Source of the DNA: Roseibium aestuarii
Lineage (GTDB): Bacteria; Pseudomonadota; Alphaproteobacteria; Rhizobiales; Stappiaceae
Length of the DNA stretch: 64,000 nucleotides
Reading direction: 5' to 3'
Assembly (NCBI RefSeq): GCF_008477545.1
Contig: NZ_VORA01000002.1
Span: 186,001-250,000 of the forward strand
How positions within the stretch are numbered: the first letter of the stretch is position 1; each line of letters starts with the position of its first letter. Made by a program: the position numbers and the translations under genes. The notes under the pieces are model-generated. The model worked only from the letters and a program-made list of their open reading frames with translations, searched no databases and was not told the origin of the DNA. Below, one piece after another: positions 9,166 to 17,255 of the stretch.

Positions 9166-10416
9166 TCAGGCAAAGCGCAGGGGCGTCAAGGCGTTGGCGG
9201 AGACCGCAGGGTCATTTCCCGCCATCAGGTCGGCCAGCTGGCGGCTGCACACGGGGCCCAGCGCCAGACCGTGCCCGCCGTGGCCGAAATTGTACCAGAG
9301 CCCGCGCTGGGTGGCCGATGCGCCCACGACAGGCAGCGAATCGGGCAGGGCTTCCCGTGTGCCCATGACCGGCGGCACCGGCAGATCCTGACCCAGGGGG
9401 AACACGTCCTGCGCCCGCTTGCGCGCCCGGTGCAGCACCTGCGAGTTGATCGGGTCGGCCGGGTCCGCCACCTCCACGCCGCTGGTGAGCCGGATGCCCC
9501 GCTCCATGGGTGTCAGGGTGAAACCGTGATCCATGTCGGTGACCGGCCGCTTCAGCGTTACGCCGGATCCGGGGCGGAAGTGCTGGGCATAGCCCCGGCC
9601 GAAGGCCACGGGAAAGAGATCTCCCCGCGCCCGGGCAAAGGCCGGCGTCCAGGGGCCGAGGGCGGCCACCACCTCGCGCCCGCGCACTTCGGTGCGCGGC
9701 GTCGGCAGCACCCAGCGGGAGCGCCGTCGCTCCAGCCGGTTGGCATCCCCGTTGAGAAACAGCCCGCCACCCTGAATGAACTCCCGCCAGAGCCCCTCCG
9801 TCAGCCCGGCCGGATTGGACACCGAGTCGCAGTCGGGCCAGTAGACGCCGAAGAACCGGTCCGACCGCACGGCCGGCTCCACCTCGTGCATCTCGCCGCC
9901 GCGCAGGGTCTGATAGTCGATACCGTAGATCCGCGCATAGTGGCGCTCGCGCTCGGCGCGCATCAGGCTCGCTTCCGAGCGGTGCAGCTGCAGCCAGCCG
10001 CTGTTGCGATAGAAGCGCTGGGCATTGGCGAGACGCCCGAGCCGCTGATGCTCGGCGCGGGCGGCGGCGCGCAGCGGTGCCATCACCCGCACGAAGCGCT
10101 GGATGCCCTCCGGCCCGGAATTCTGAAGATAGGCGCGGATCCAGGGCGCCAGCCGCACCAGGGTGGAGAGCGCCACCGTATAGGCGGTCGACTGCTTGAG
10201 CAGGATGTCGAGCCAGACAGCGGCACCCGACGGCAAGGCGATGGGGCAAAGCCCGTTGCCCGCCACGATGCCCGCATTGGCCCCGGAGGTCTCGTCCCCC
10301 GGATGGCCCCGGTCGATCAGGGCGACGCTTGCACCATGCTGACGCAGGTTGAGGGCGGTCGTCACCCCCACGATCCCCGCCCCAAGCACAATGACATCGA
10401 CCTCGGCCAAATCCAC
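9166..10416 (-). CDS. DadA-like FAD-dependent D-amino-acid dehydrogenase / oxidoreductase
   Basis: A 416-residue DAO-family flavoprotein. The N-terminal dinucleotide-binding motif VIVLGAGIVGVTTALNLRQHG is followed by the FAD-binding acidic strand end (VALIDRG) and the DadA-like ETSGANAGIVAGN; the C-terminus carries WYNFGHGGHGLALGPVCSRQLADL. DadA-type enzymes oxidise D-amino acids to 2-oxoacids and feed electrons to the respiratory chain. It converges on the Lrp gene with 14 bases between stop codons. The 2-oxoacid product fits the neighbouring 2-oxoacid oxidoreductase, but the substrate is inference. The start shown is GTG; a TTG two codons later has better spacing from AGAGG. Confidence 0.85.
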   Translation of the reverse strand: MDLAEVDVIVLGAGIVGVTTALNLRQHGASVALIDRGHPGDETSGANAGIVAGNGLCPIALPSGAAVWLDILLKQSTAYTVALSTLVRLAPWIRAYLQNSGPEGIQRFVRVMAPLRAAARAEHQRLGRLANAQRFYRNSGWLQLHRSEASLMRAERERHYARIYGIDYQTLRGGEMHEVEPAVRSDRFFGVYWPDCDSVSNPAGLTEGLWREFIQGGGLFLNGDANRLERRRSRWVLPTPRTEVRGREVVAALGPWTPAFARARGDLFPVAFGRGYAQHFRPGSGVTLKRPVTDMDHGFTLTPMERGIRLTSGVEVADPADPINSQVLHRARKRAQDVFPLGQDLPVPPVMGTREALPDSLPVVGASATQRGLWYNFGHGGHGLALGPVCSRQLADLMAGNDPAVSANALTPLRFA

Positions 10417-10584
10417 CTCTATGACAGTTGCACAGGGTGACCTTCACCCCCCCACCTTTCGCTCTTACCCCAGAACCTCATTGAAACCAACGCCGCGCGG
10501 CGTTCGTCCCCCTCTCCTCCCGTCTCACGCCCGCCCTGCACACCCCCATCCGCCGCCCCCTTCCGCCCTTTCGAGGAACCGCCG

Positions 10585-11538
10585 ATGTCCGCCCTTTCCC
10601 TGCCGCTCCACCTGCTCGAGTTCCTCGGCCGCCGCGCGCCGATCGCACTCTGGGTGTCGCTGGCGCTCGGAATGGCCTTTCCCGGACTGTCGGAATTCGT
10701 CCGCCCGCTTCTGGGGCCGCTCGTCTTCGTGCTCCTGTCCCTGGCCTTCCTGCGGGTGGAGCCGGCGCCCGTGCGGGCCCGCCTGCGCCGGCCCTTGCCT
10801 GTGCTCACCGGCACCCTCTGGCTGCTGCTGGTCATCCCCGCGCTTGCCGCCGCGACCCTGATGGCCCTGCCGGAAGGAAGCGTGACGCCGGACATCGCGC
10901 TGATCGTCTTCCTTGCCTGCGCCGGCCCGCCGGTCATGTCCGCGCCCGGCTTCATCGCCATGATGGGTCTCGATGGCGCCTTTGCCCTGACCCTGCTGGT
11001 CTGCGCCATGGCCCTGACCCCGATCACCGCTCCGGTCTTTGCCGACCTGATGACCGGTGGCGCCCTGCACTTGGCGCCGCTGGATCTCGCCTTGCGGCTT
11101 GCCGCCTATCTGCTCGGTTCGCTGGTGCTGGCCCGCCTCGCCCGGGCGGCGCTGGGCGCCGAACGCATCCGCGCCGGAAGGAGCAAGATCGACGGGCTGA
11201 ACGTGGTGCTGCTCTTCCTCTTTGCCCTGGCCGCCATGGATGGGGTTGCGGCCAGCTTCCTCGACCGGCCCCTGCTCACCCTCGCAATCACCGTCATGAC
11301 CTTCGTGGTCGCCGCCCTCCAGCTGGCTGTCACCTACGGGCTGTTCAGGCATCTGGGCGCGGCCGATGCCTTTGCGCTTGCCCATTCCACCGGCAGCCGC
11401 AACATGGGCCTGATGGTCGCCGCCCTCGGCAGCCATATCCCGGAGCTGGTGTGGCTCTGGTTCGCCCTCGGCCAGCTGCCAATCTACATGCTGCCCCTGC
11501 TGCTGAAGCCCATCGCCCGGCGCCTGCCAGCCGGCTGA
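10585..11538 (+). CDS. Bile acid:sodium symporter-like membrane transporter
   Basis: A 317-residue, very hydrophobic protein with about nine predicted membrane segments, resembling the BASS (bile acid:sodium symporter/ArsB-like SBF) fold. Paired helix-breaking segments ACAGPPVMSAPGFIAMMG and AHSTGSRNMGLMVAALG look like the crossing-helix motifs that bind sodium in this family. The substrate is not predictable. It stands alone between the divergent FAD oxidoreductase and a secreted protein. The ATG at 10585 follows a GAGGAACC ribosome-binding site. Confidence 0.72.
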   Translation: MSALSLPLHLLEFLGRRAPIALWVSLALGMAFPGLSEFVRPLLGPLVFVLLSLAFLRVEPAPVRARLRRPLPVLTGTLWLLLVIPALAAATLMALPEGSVTPDIALIVFLACAGPPVMSAPGFIAMMGLDGAFALTLLVCAMALTPITAPVFADLMTGGALHLAPLDLALRLAAYLLGSLVLARLARAALGAERIRAGRSKIDGLNVVLLFLFALAAMDGVAASFLDRPLLTLAITVMTFVVAALQLAVTYGLFRHLGAADAFALAHSTGSRNMGLMVAALGSHIPELVWLWFALGQLPIYMLPLLLKPIARRLPAG

Positions 11539-11669
11539 ACGCGGGCATGATCGCCCGCGTTGAGGGGGCCGGCGGGCGCATTCCGCTCATCATGAGCGAT
11601 GTTTTGCCGTGACCCGGCGTGCAGCTCACCCTAGGATCCAGGCGACCGCCCCTTCAGGGAGAGCCTCGC

Positions 11670-12458
11670 ATGATCCCTTGCCTGCCCTCGCGCGCCATCC
11701 GCCTTGTCCTGAACGCCCTCATGGCCGCCGTGACAGTTCCTCTCGCCGTCGCCCTTCTCCCCCCGGCCCCGGCCCGCGCCGGTGACATAGCCCGCGTCGA
11801 GGTTCTCGGTTTCGACCGGCAAGGCTCACGCTTCGCCTTCGAGCAATATGGCATCGAGGATGGATCGGGCTTCCCCTGGTCGGAGATCTTCGTGATCGAC
11901 GTGGCGGCCGACCGCTGGATCGCGCCCTCGCCCATCCGCTTCCGGGAGGAAATCGCGGAAGATGTGCCCGATCTGGAGGCCCTTCTTGCCGACACCCGTC
12001 ATGTCACGCGCCAGTCGGCCCAGGATCTCGGCCTTCTCGACGGCATCATGGTGCCCGGCCACATGGCAGGCCACGATCCGATCACCGAACTGGACCGGGA
12101 CGGAACGCGGATGCAGGTGCTTCCGCGCCCTGTCCTGCCGCCCATTGACGCGCCCCTGACCTTCACCCTGGAAACCTATCCTCTGCCCGACTCCACCTGC
12201 GCCACCTACGGCGCGGACACCGCAGGGTTCCGCCTCACCCTGAGCCGCGCGGGAGAGGCACCCCGCAAGCTGCATGTCGACAGCGCCCTGCCGAAGAGCC
12301 GCGGCTGTGCGCTCGATTACCGGATCGAGCGGGTGATCACCCACATCCCCGGCGAAGGTCCTGCGGCCAGCGGCGTCTTTGCCGTGCTGGTCTTCGTTGA
12401 GACCCTCGGCTTCGAAGGCCCGAACGGCCGCTATCTCGCCATCACCGGAACCTTTTGA
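11670..12458 (+). CDS. Secreted DUF2259-family protein
   Basis: A 262-residue protein with a long N-terminal signal peptide (hydrophobic core LVLNALMAAVTVPLAVALL, cleavage probably after ARA at about residue 38). The mature part begins with ARVEVLGFDRQGSRFAFEQYGIEDGSGFPWSEIFVIDVAADRW, which matches the DUF2259 pattern of predicted secreted proteins. Two cysteines in the mature part (in STCATYG and RGCALDY) could form a disulphide. The function is unknown. The start is ATG at 11670 with an AGGGAGA ribosome-binding site; an in-frame ATG at 11619 would bury the signal peptide. Confidence 0.78.
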   Translation: MIPCLPSRAIRLVLNALMAAVTVPLAVALLPPAPARAGDIARVEVLGFDRQGSRFAFEQYGIEDGSGFPWSEIFVIDVAADRWIAPSPIRFREEIAEDVPDLEALLADTRHVTRQSAQDLGLLDGIMVPGHMAGHDPITELDRDGTRMQVLPRPVLPPIDAPLTFTLETYPLPDSTCATYGADTAGFRLTLSRAGEAPRKLHVDSALPKSRGCALDYRIERVITHIPGEGPAASGVFAVLVFVETLGFEGPNGRYLAITGTF

Positions 12459-12482
12459 GCCGCACCGCCGACCTGAACCGAT

Positions 12483-12527
12483 TAGCATGGGGCCGCCCCT
12501 CTTGCCCTCGCACCCTGCCCCATGCTA
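12483..12527. repeat. Inverted repeat between the DUF2259 gene and rpe
   Basis: Perfect 11-base arms TAGCATGGGGC (12483-12493) and GCCCCATGCTA (12517-12527) are separated by 23 bases. It could be a transcription terminator without a U tract, or a processing hairpin, at the end of the DUF2259 transcript. No T run follows it. Confidence 0.5.
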
Positions 12528-12601
12528 GCGCCCGCAGCAGCTGGCCAACCCGCGCGTCCGGGCCCCATGCCCTCTCGGCGCGTTCACCGGAGTAGACTTT
12601 C

Positions 12602-13273
12602 ATGAGCCGTGATATCCTGATCGCCCCGTCCGTCCTCGCCTCGGACTTCTCCAAGCTCGGCCAGGAGGTCAGGGATGTGGTGGAAGCCGGTGCCGACTGG
12701 ATCCATCTGGACGTGATGGACGGTCACTTCGTGCCCAACATCACCTTTGGCCCGGATGTCATCAAGGCAATCCGCAAGCATGCGGACGTGACCTTCGACA
12801 CCCACCTGATGATCGAGCCCTGCGATCCCTATCTGGAGGCCTTCGCCAAGGCCGGCTCCGACATCATCACCGTTCACGCAGAAGCCACCAGGCATCTGGA
12901 CCGGACCCTGCAGGCGATCCACCAGCTGGGCGTTCGCGCCGGCGTCTCCCTGAACCCGGCGACCCCGGAAAGCGTGCTGGAATACGTCCTCGACAAGGTG
13001 GACCTGATCCTCGTCATGACCGTGAACCCGGGCTTCGGCGGGCAGAAGTTCATCGAGGCCATGGTGGAGAAGACCGCGCGGATCCACCAGATGATCGGCG
13101 ACCGGCCGATCGACCTGGAAATCGACGGCGGCGTCACCCCGGAAACCGCACCGCTGGTGGCCGCTGCCGGCGCCAATGTGCTCGTGGCCGGCTCCGCCGT
13201 CTTCAAGGGCGGCTCCGTCGACAGCTACCGCGACAACATCGCCGCCATCCGCAAGGCGGCCGCAGAGGCATAA
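12602..13273 (+). CDS. rpe: Ribulose-phosphate 3-epimerase
   Basis: A 223-residue TIM-barrel enzyme that interconverts ribulose-5-phosphate and xylulose-5-phosphate in the pentose phosphate or Calvin pathways. Signature blocks are all present: [14 protein letters not shown] at the start, [20 protein letters not shown] with metal-binding His and Asp, [13 protein letters not shown] in the middle, and [12 protein letters not shown] plus [12 protein letters not shown] at the phosphate-binding end. Length is normal for the family. GGAG lies about 10 bases before the ATG. It appears to be transcribed alone. Confidence 0.97.
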   Translation: MSRDILIAPSVLASDFSKLGQEVRDVVEAGADWIHLDVMDGHFVPNITFGPDVIKAIRKHADVTFDTHLMIEPCDPYLEAFAKAGSDIITVHAEATRHLDRTLQAIHQLGVRAGVSLNPATPESVLEYVLDKVDLILVMTVNPGFGGQKFIEAMVEKTARIHQMIGDRPIDLEIDGGVTPETAPLVAAAGANVLVAGSAVFKGGSVDSYRDNIAAIRKAAAEA

Positions 13274-13377
13274 GGGCACAAGCCCGGCACATCTGGCCGG
13301 GGGACGGGTGACCCGCCTGTTCCCCGGTCTCTGCGCTCTGGCTCCCAGCGCCCGGTTTCCTGTTCCCTCTCAGGGAT

Positions 13378-13659
13378 CTAGCTTGCCTGAACCAGCGCCG
13401 CGACCAGATCCAGCGCGAAGCCCGCGATGAGGCAGGCCATCCCGGTCAGGGACACCGCGAGGAAGACACCCGCGTGCGCCTGCTCGAACCGGGCGAGAAA
13501 GTCCGAGCGCACCGCCTGCACCAGTCCGACCAGCTGCCCCCGGGCCGCCGCCTTGCCGAGCAGCCCGTCATAGGCCCGCGAGCTGAGAAGCATGTGCAGG
13601 GCCGGCCAGGACAGGAGCAGCGCGCCGAGGAAATTCAGGATCTTCGCCACGAGCTCCAT
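13378..13659 (-). CDS. Small membrane protein, function unknown
   Basis: A 93-residue protein with two predicted membrane segments, one at about residues 8-25 (LGALLLSWPALHMLL) and one at about 65-88 (VFLAVSLTGMACLIAGFALDL), separated by a basic, soluble middle part. I do not recognise a family. Its ATG (13657-13659) lies two bases after the stop codon of the upstream XRE-domain gene, so the two are almost certainly cotranslated and may work together. Confidence 0.65.
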   Translation of the reverse strand: MELVAKILNFLGALLLSWPALHMLLSSRAYDGLLGKAAARGQLVGLVQAVRSDFLARFEQAHAGVFLAVSLTGMACLIAGFALDLVAALVQAS

Positions 13660-13661
13660 GA

Positions 13662-14375
13662 TCAGCCCCCGTCATCGAAGCGTAGGGTCAGGTCCAGCGC
13701 CCACAGCAGACGCCCCATCAGGTCGAGGGTCGGACCGCGCTTGCCCGTGCCCCGTTCGATGAGGCTGAGCTGCGCCACGGAAGTGCCTGCCCGTTCCGCC
13801 AGCTGCTCGAGCGACAACCCGGCCTTCTTGCGGCGCTGCCGCAGGAAGCGGCCGAAATCGAGCTGCGCGCCACGGGCGTGATAGGCCCGATCCGCCTCCG
13901 GCTCCTTGCGCACGGCCGCAACCAGACTGCCAAGGCCGCCCGGCGCATCCGTCTCCAGAGGCTGGACGCTGAGGCCCGCCGGACGCGCCGCCGCAACACT
14001 CTCGCCGCCGCTGACCGCCGATTGCGATGCCGGAGCGTCAGAAGGAATGGCCGAGGGGGCGGACGAGGGCGCGACAGAGGGAGCGGCAACCGCCCCGCCG
14101 CTGCGCATCAGGGCTTGCAAGGCCCCCAGATCCGACTTCAGCCGTTCGATTGCCGCGAACATCTCGAGCCTGTCGGCGGTCTCCCGGCCCCCACTCTCCC
14201 GGCCCCCAGTATCTCGGCCTGAGGGAGCGGCGGTGACGCGCACGGCGTCGACGACCATGCGCTCCATCTCCACCTGCACGCTCGTGCCCGGGCCAGCCTC
14301 GGGCATCGCCGCCTCAGCCTCGGCACCTTCGGCCTGCATCAGTCTGGACAAGGGGCGTTCACGTTCGCCGCTCAT
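13662..14375 (-). CDS. XRE-family helix-turn-helix protein with long low-complexity N-terminus
   Basis: A 237-residue protein whose C-terminal 60 or so residues form a Cro/cI-type helix-turn-helix (FGRFLRQRRKKAGLSLEQLA, then TSVAQLSLIERGTGKRGPTLDLM). The first two thirds is rich in Ala, Ser, Pro and Gly (for example APSVAPSSAPSAIPS) and is probably disordered. An ATG at 14375 with AGGGAA upstream is preferred over a TTG at 14456. Having the DNA-binding domain at the C-terminus is less usual. It is tightly linked to a downstream small membrane protein and may be a regulator of it or of unlinked genes. Confidence 0.75.
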   Translation of the reverse strand: MSGERERPLSRLMQAEGAEAEAAMPEAGPGTSVQVEMERMVVDAVRVTAAPSGRDTGGRESGGRETADRLEMFAAIERLKSDLGALQALMRSGGAVAAPSVAPSSAPSAIPSDAPASQSAVSGGESVAAARPAGLSVQPLETDAPGGLGSLVAAVRKEPEADRAYHARGAQLDFGRFLRQRRKKAGLSLEQLAERAGTSVAQLSLIERGTGKRGPTLDLMGRLLWALDLTLRFDDGG

Positions 14376-14468
14376 GATCAAGTTCCCTGTTTCTGGCCTG
14401 CTTTCCGGCATTCTTTCCAGCCGTCTCTCCAGCCCGGTGTCCCTTCGCACGCTCAAACGCGAGGTCCG

Positions 14469-14846
14469 TCACGGTGCAGGGTCCAGCAGCCGGAAGCTGG
14501 TGATCTGCGTGCAGGTGGCGTTCACCGCCAGATGCACATGCACGCGCTCGTCATGGCGCAGGCAATAGAACCGTGTCGGGCCCCAGCCCTCGAAATCCGC
14601 CTCCTCTCCCTCGAAGACCAGATGACACCGGTCATCCTTCAGGAGATCCAGCCGCGGCGGCCGCTCGATGTGGTGCTCCAGATCCTGCACGGTCCATCTG
14701 GTCATCTCCACCAGAATGCGGACGATGTCGCCCATCGCATCGGGCGCCTTGCGCAGAACCTGCTCCATCTCCCGCATGCGGTCCGCATCGGGATCGAGAA
14801 ACACAAGGCGCACCTTGCTCCAGTCCGGGGTGTTGCTGCGGGGCAC
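14469..14846 (-). CDS. Conserved hypothetical protein (125 aa)
   Basis: A soluble protein that I do not recognise. It has an acidic, helical first half (DPDADRMREMEQVLRKAPDAMGD) and a beta-rich second half (RCHLVFEGEEADFEGW, VHVHLAVNATCTQITSF). The start is GTG at 14844-14846, preceded by a GGGAGG ribosome-binding site. It is followed in the same direction by the XRE gene after 93 bases, which might make one transcription unit of three genes. Its codon use looks like that of its neighbours. Confidence 0.6.
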   Translation of the reverse strand: MPRSNTPDWSKVRLVFLDPDADRMREMEQVLRKAPDAMGDIVRILVEMTRWTVQDLEHHIERPPRLDLLKDDRCHLVFEGEEADFEGWGPTRFYCLRHDERVHVHLAVNATCTQITSFRLLDPAP

Positions 14847-14919
14847 TGAAATCCGGCCTCCCGTCCGTCCCGCGGACTGTCCACGGGAAATTTAGTCTTT
14901 TCAATAAAAACGTCAAGGA

Positions 14920-14935
14920 TTATCGAAAACGATAA
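14920..14935. promoter_or_regulatory. Short perfect palindrome upstream of the 125-aa hypothetical gene
   Basis: TTATCG-AAAA-CGATAA lies in an AT-rich stretch about 75 bases upstream of the GTG start at 14846, where a promoter would be expected for the minus-strand gene. It looks like a binding site for a dimeric regulator. No regulator can be named from the sequence. Confidence 0.4.
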
Positions 14936-14971
14936 AAAACACTCCGGCCCGTGTTTCAGGACCGGAGTGTT
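14933..14971 (-). terminator. Rho-independent terminator of the secreted small protein gene
   Basis: On the minus strand a 10-base-pair stem (AACACTCCGG at 14938-14947 with CCGGAGTGTT at 14962-14971) is followed directly by a run of T residues. It lies 77 bases beyond the stop codon of the gene that ends at 15048, which it should terminate. Confidence 0.8.
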
Positions 14972-15047
14972 CAGAATATGCCGTAAGGTCAGAAAATCGC
15001 AACCGATGCGAGAGGAGCAGCCTCTCCCATGCCTCATGCCTGATACC

Positions 15048-15419
15048 TCAGGGCAGATAGGTCAGGGTCTCCAGATGCGCCGCATCATTCCAGAAGGAGA
15101 AGATCCCAATCACGGTCTTCTCGATGTCCATCTCGTCGGTCTCGTCATAATAGGAACACGACACGGCCAGCGCGTCCGGATTGCCCTGACCGGATCCCGC
15201 GTCAAAACCCGGACCCCAGGCGAGCGGCGTGTCGCAGCGCCCAAGCCCGGCCACCATGACCGCCATGCCCGAAACACCGGTCGCGCTGGTTAGAAACCGG
15301 CCGAAATCCACATCCTGCGCGGCTGCGGGCGCCACCGCCATGCCTCCCGCGACACCGAGAGCCAGCGCAAACGCCCCCAGCCGCCGCCGAGCACCTTCCT
15401 TGATCTGCTGAACCGTCAT
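15048..15419 (-). CDS. Small secreted protein, function unknown
   Basis: A 123-residue protein with a signal peptide (basic start KEGARRRLGAFALALGVAGGMAVAPAAAQ, cleavage after AAAQ or thereabouts). The mature part has two cysteines (GRCDTPLAW and VSCSYYDE) that could pair, and is acidic near its end. No family is recognised. The ATG at 15419 is chosen because the signal peptide starts there; an ATG at 15485 would add 22 unrelated residues. It is divergent from purB and has its own terminator, so it is probably a single-gene unit. Confidence 0.65.
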   Translation of the reverse strand: MTVQQIKEGARRRLGAFALALGVAGGMAVAPAAAQDVDFGRFLTSATGVSGMAVMVAGLGRCDTPLAWGPGFDAGSGQGNPDALAVSCSYYDETDEMDIEKTVIGIFSFWNDAAHLETLTYLP

Positions 15420-15637
15420 TCCATGTCCCCTCCCCGTTGTTGATCTCCCTTCGGAACACGCCAGGCTTGAAAGGCACGTTAACATCCGCCCAATGGCGAC
15501 GGCGTCGGCCGCCCCAAGGGCGCAGCTGCGTCAGAAAATCGCCCTCACGCCCCTTTTGCCCTGCCGCCGCATTGAGACTTTCGCGACTTCCTGCTAGACC
15601 CCGCGCCAGCTACTCTCCCATAAGACGAGGACCCGCG

Positions 15638-16945
15638 ATGATCCCGCGCTATGCCCGCCCCGAGATGACCGCCATCTGGTCTCCCGAAACCAAGTTCCGC
15701 ATCTGGTACGAGATCGAAGCCCATGCCTGCGACGCCATGGCCGACCTCGGCGTGATCCCGCGCGAGAACGCGGATGCGGTCTGGAAGGCAAAGGACGTGG
15801 AGTTCGACGTCGCCCGCATCGACGAGATCGAAGCCGTCACCAAGCATGACGTGATCGCCTTCCTCACCCATCTGGCCGAACATGTCGGTTCCGAGGAAGC
15901 CCGCTTCGTACATCAGGGCATGACCTCCTCCGACGTGCTGGACACCTGCCTCAACGTGCAGCTGGTGCGCGCCGCCGACATCCTGCTCAAGGACATGGAT
16001 GCCCTGCTGGCCGCCCTGAAGAAGCGCGCCTTCGAGCATAAGGACACCGTCCGCGTCGGCCGCAGCCACGGCATTCACGCCGAGCCCACCACCATGGGCC
16101 TGACCTTCGCGCGCTTCTATGCCGAGATGGACCGCAACAAGGCGCGCCTGCTGCAGGCCCGCGAGGAGATCGCCACCGGCGCCATCTCCGGCGCGGTCGG
16201 CACCTTTGCCAATATCGACCCGCGGGTCGAGGAACATGTCTGCGAAAAGCTCGGCCTGAAGCCGGAGCCGATCTCCACCCAGGTCATCCCGCGTGACCGC
16301 CACGCCATGTTCTTCGCCGTGCTGGGCGTCATCGCCTCGTCCATCGAAAACGTGGCCATCGAGATCCGCCACATGCAGCGCACGGAAGTGCTGGAGGGCG
16401 CCGAGTTCTTCTCCATGGGCCAGAAGGGTTCTTCGGCCATGCCGCACAAGAAGAACCCGGTGCTGACCGAAAACCTGACCGGCCTGGCCCGTCTGGTGCG
16501 CATGACCGTGATCCCGGCCATGGAAAACGTGGCGCTGTGGCACGAGCGGGACATCTCCCACTCCTCCGTCGAGCGAGGCATTGCCCCCGATGCGACCGTC
16601 ACCCTCGACTTCGCCCTGAACCGTCTGACCGGCGTCATCGACAAGATGCTGATCTTCCCGGAAAACATGCTGGCAAACATGAACAAGTTCCCCGGACTGG
16701 TCATGTCCCAGCGGGTCCTGCTGGCCCTCACCCAGGCCGGCGTGTCGCGCGAGGATGCCTATTCCATGGTCCAGCGCAACGCCCTGAAGGTCTGGGAAGA
16801 GCGCCTCGACTTCCAGGAGCTGCTGCTCGCCGACAAGGACGTGGTCGCAGCGCTTGGCGAAGCGGCAATCAAGGAAAAGTTCGACATGGGGTACCACACC
16901 AAGCATGTCGACACGATCTTCAAGCGGGTCTTCGGCGAAGCCTGA
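15638..16945 (+). CDS. purB: Adenylosuccinate lyase
   Basis: A 435-residue fumarase/aspartase-superfamily enzyme that acts twice in purine synthesis, cleaving SAICAR and adenylosuccinate with release of fumarate. The family signature SSAMPHKKNP is at about residues 264-275, with the catalytic serine in the flexible loop. HQGMTSSDVLDT and GRSHGIHAEPTT are the other two conserved blocks. The ATG at 15638 gives the standard N-terminus MIPRYARPEMTAIW. The other pur genes lie 5-15 kb downstream on the same strand, so purB is near but not in the same operon. Confidence 0.98.
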   Translation: MIPRYARPEMTAIWSPETKFRIWYEIEAHACDAMADLGVIPRENADAVWKAKDVEFDVARIDEIEAVTKHDVIAFLTHLAEHVGSEEARFVHQGMTSSDVLDTCLNVQLVRAADILLKDMDALLAALKKRAFEHKDTVRVGRSHGIHAEPTTMGLTFARFYAEMDRNKARLLQAREEIATGAISGAVGTFANIDPRVEEHVCEKLGLKPEPISTQVIPRDRHAMFFAVLGVIASSIENVAIEIRHMQRTEVLEGAEFFSMGQKGSSAMPHKKNPVLTENLTGLARLVRMTVIPAMENVALWHERDISHSSVERGIAPDATVTLDFALNRLTGVIDKMLIFPENMLANMNKFPGLVMSQRVLLALTQAGVSREDAYSMVQRNALKVWEERLDFQELLLADKDVVAALGEAAIKEKFDMGYHTKHVDTIFKRVFGEA

Positions 16946-16971
16946 CCCAGACGTGACTCAGTCTCTGATCG

Positions 16972-17007
16972 AAGAAAGCCATGCCCCTGATCGGGCATGG
17001 CTTTCTT
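16972..17007 (+). terminator. Terminator hairpin after purB
   Basis: A long perfect stem pairs GAAAGCCATGCCC (16974-16986) with GGGCATGGCTTTC (16993-17005) around a six-base loop. The A-rich and T-rich flanks make the stem longer on both sides. It lies 27 bases after the purB stop codon. Confidence 0.8.
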
Positions 17008-17255
17008 GCTTTGTATCCCGCTGCACTCCGCCCGCCGCCGTCCGTGCGGATCACCCTCCCTCTCCTCCGTCGTGCTCGCGCTTGACCCGAGCATCCATGG
17101 CATGACGAGCGGCGGGGCAAGAAACGCGAGAGGCCAAAGCCCCCTGCAGGCGTCATTGTTGTGTGACACCCCCTCGGCGCCAGGGTGTTTCCGGCAGGTT
17201 CAAAGCCCCATAGGATGGTCGGACACTCACGTGCCCTCGTAGCAGGAAGCTCCCC
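17008..17255. other. Intergenic stretch with one degenerate extragenic palindrome
   Basis: No gene is seen here. Around 17072-17105 there is an imperfect palindrome (GTGCTCGCGCTTGACCCGAG, then CATGACG further on) that resembles the extragenic repeats clustered at 52273-52579, in particular the unit at 52557-52579. The last part of the stretch probably carries the promoter of the metallophosphatase gene. Confidence 0.45.
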
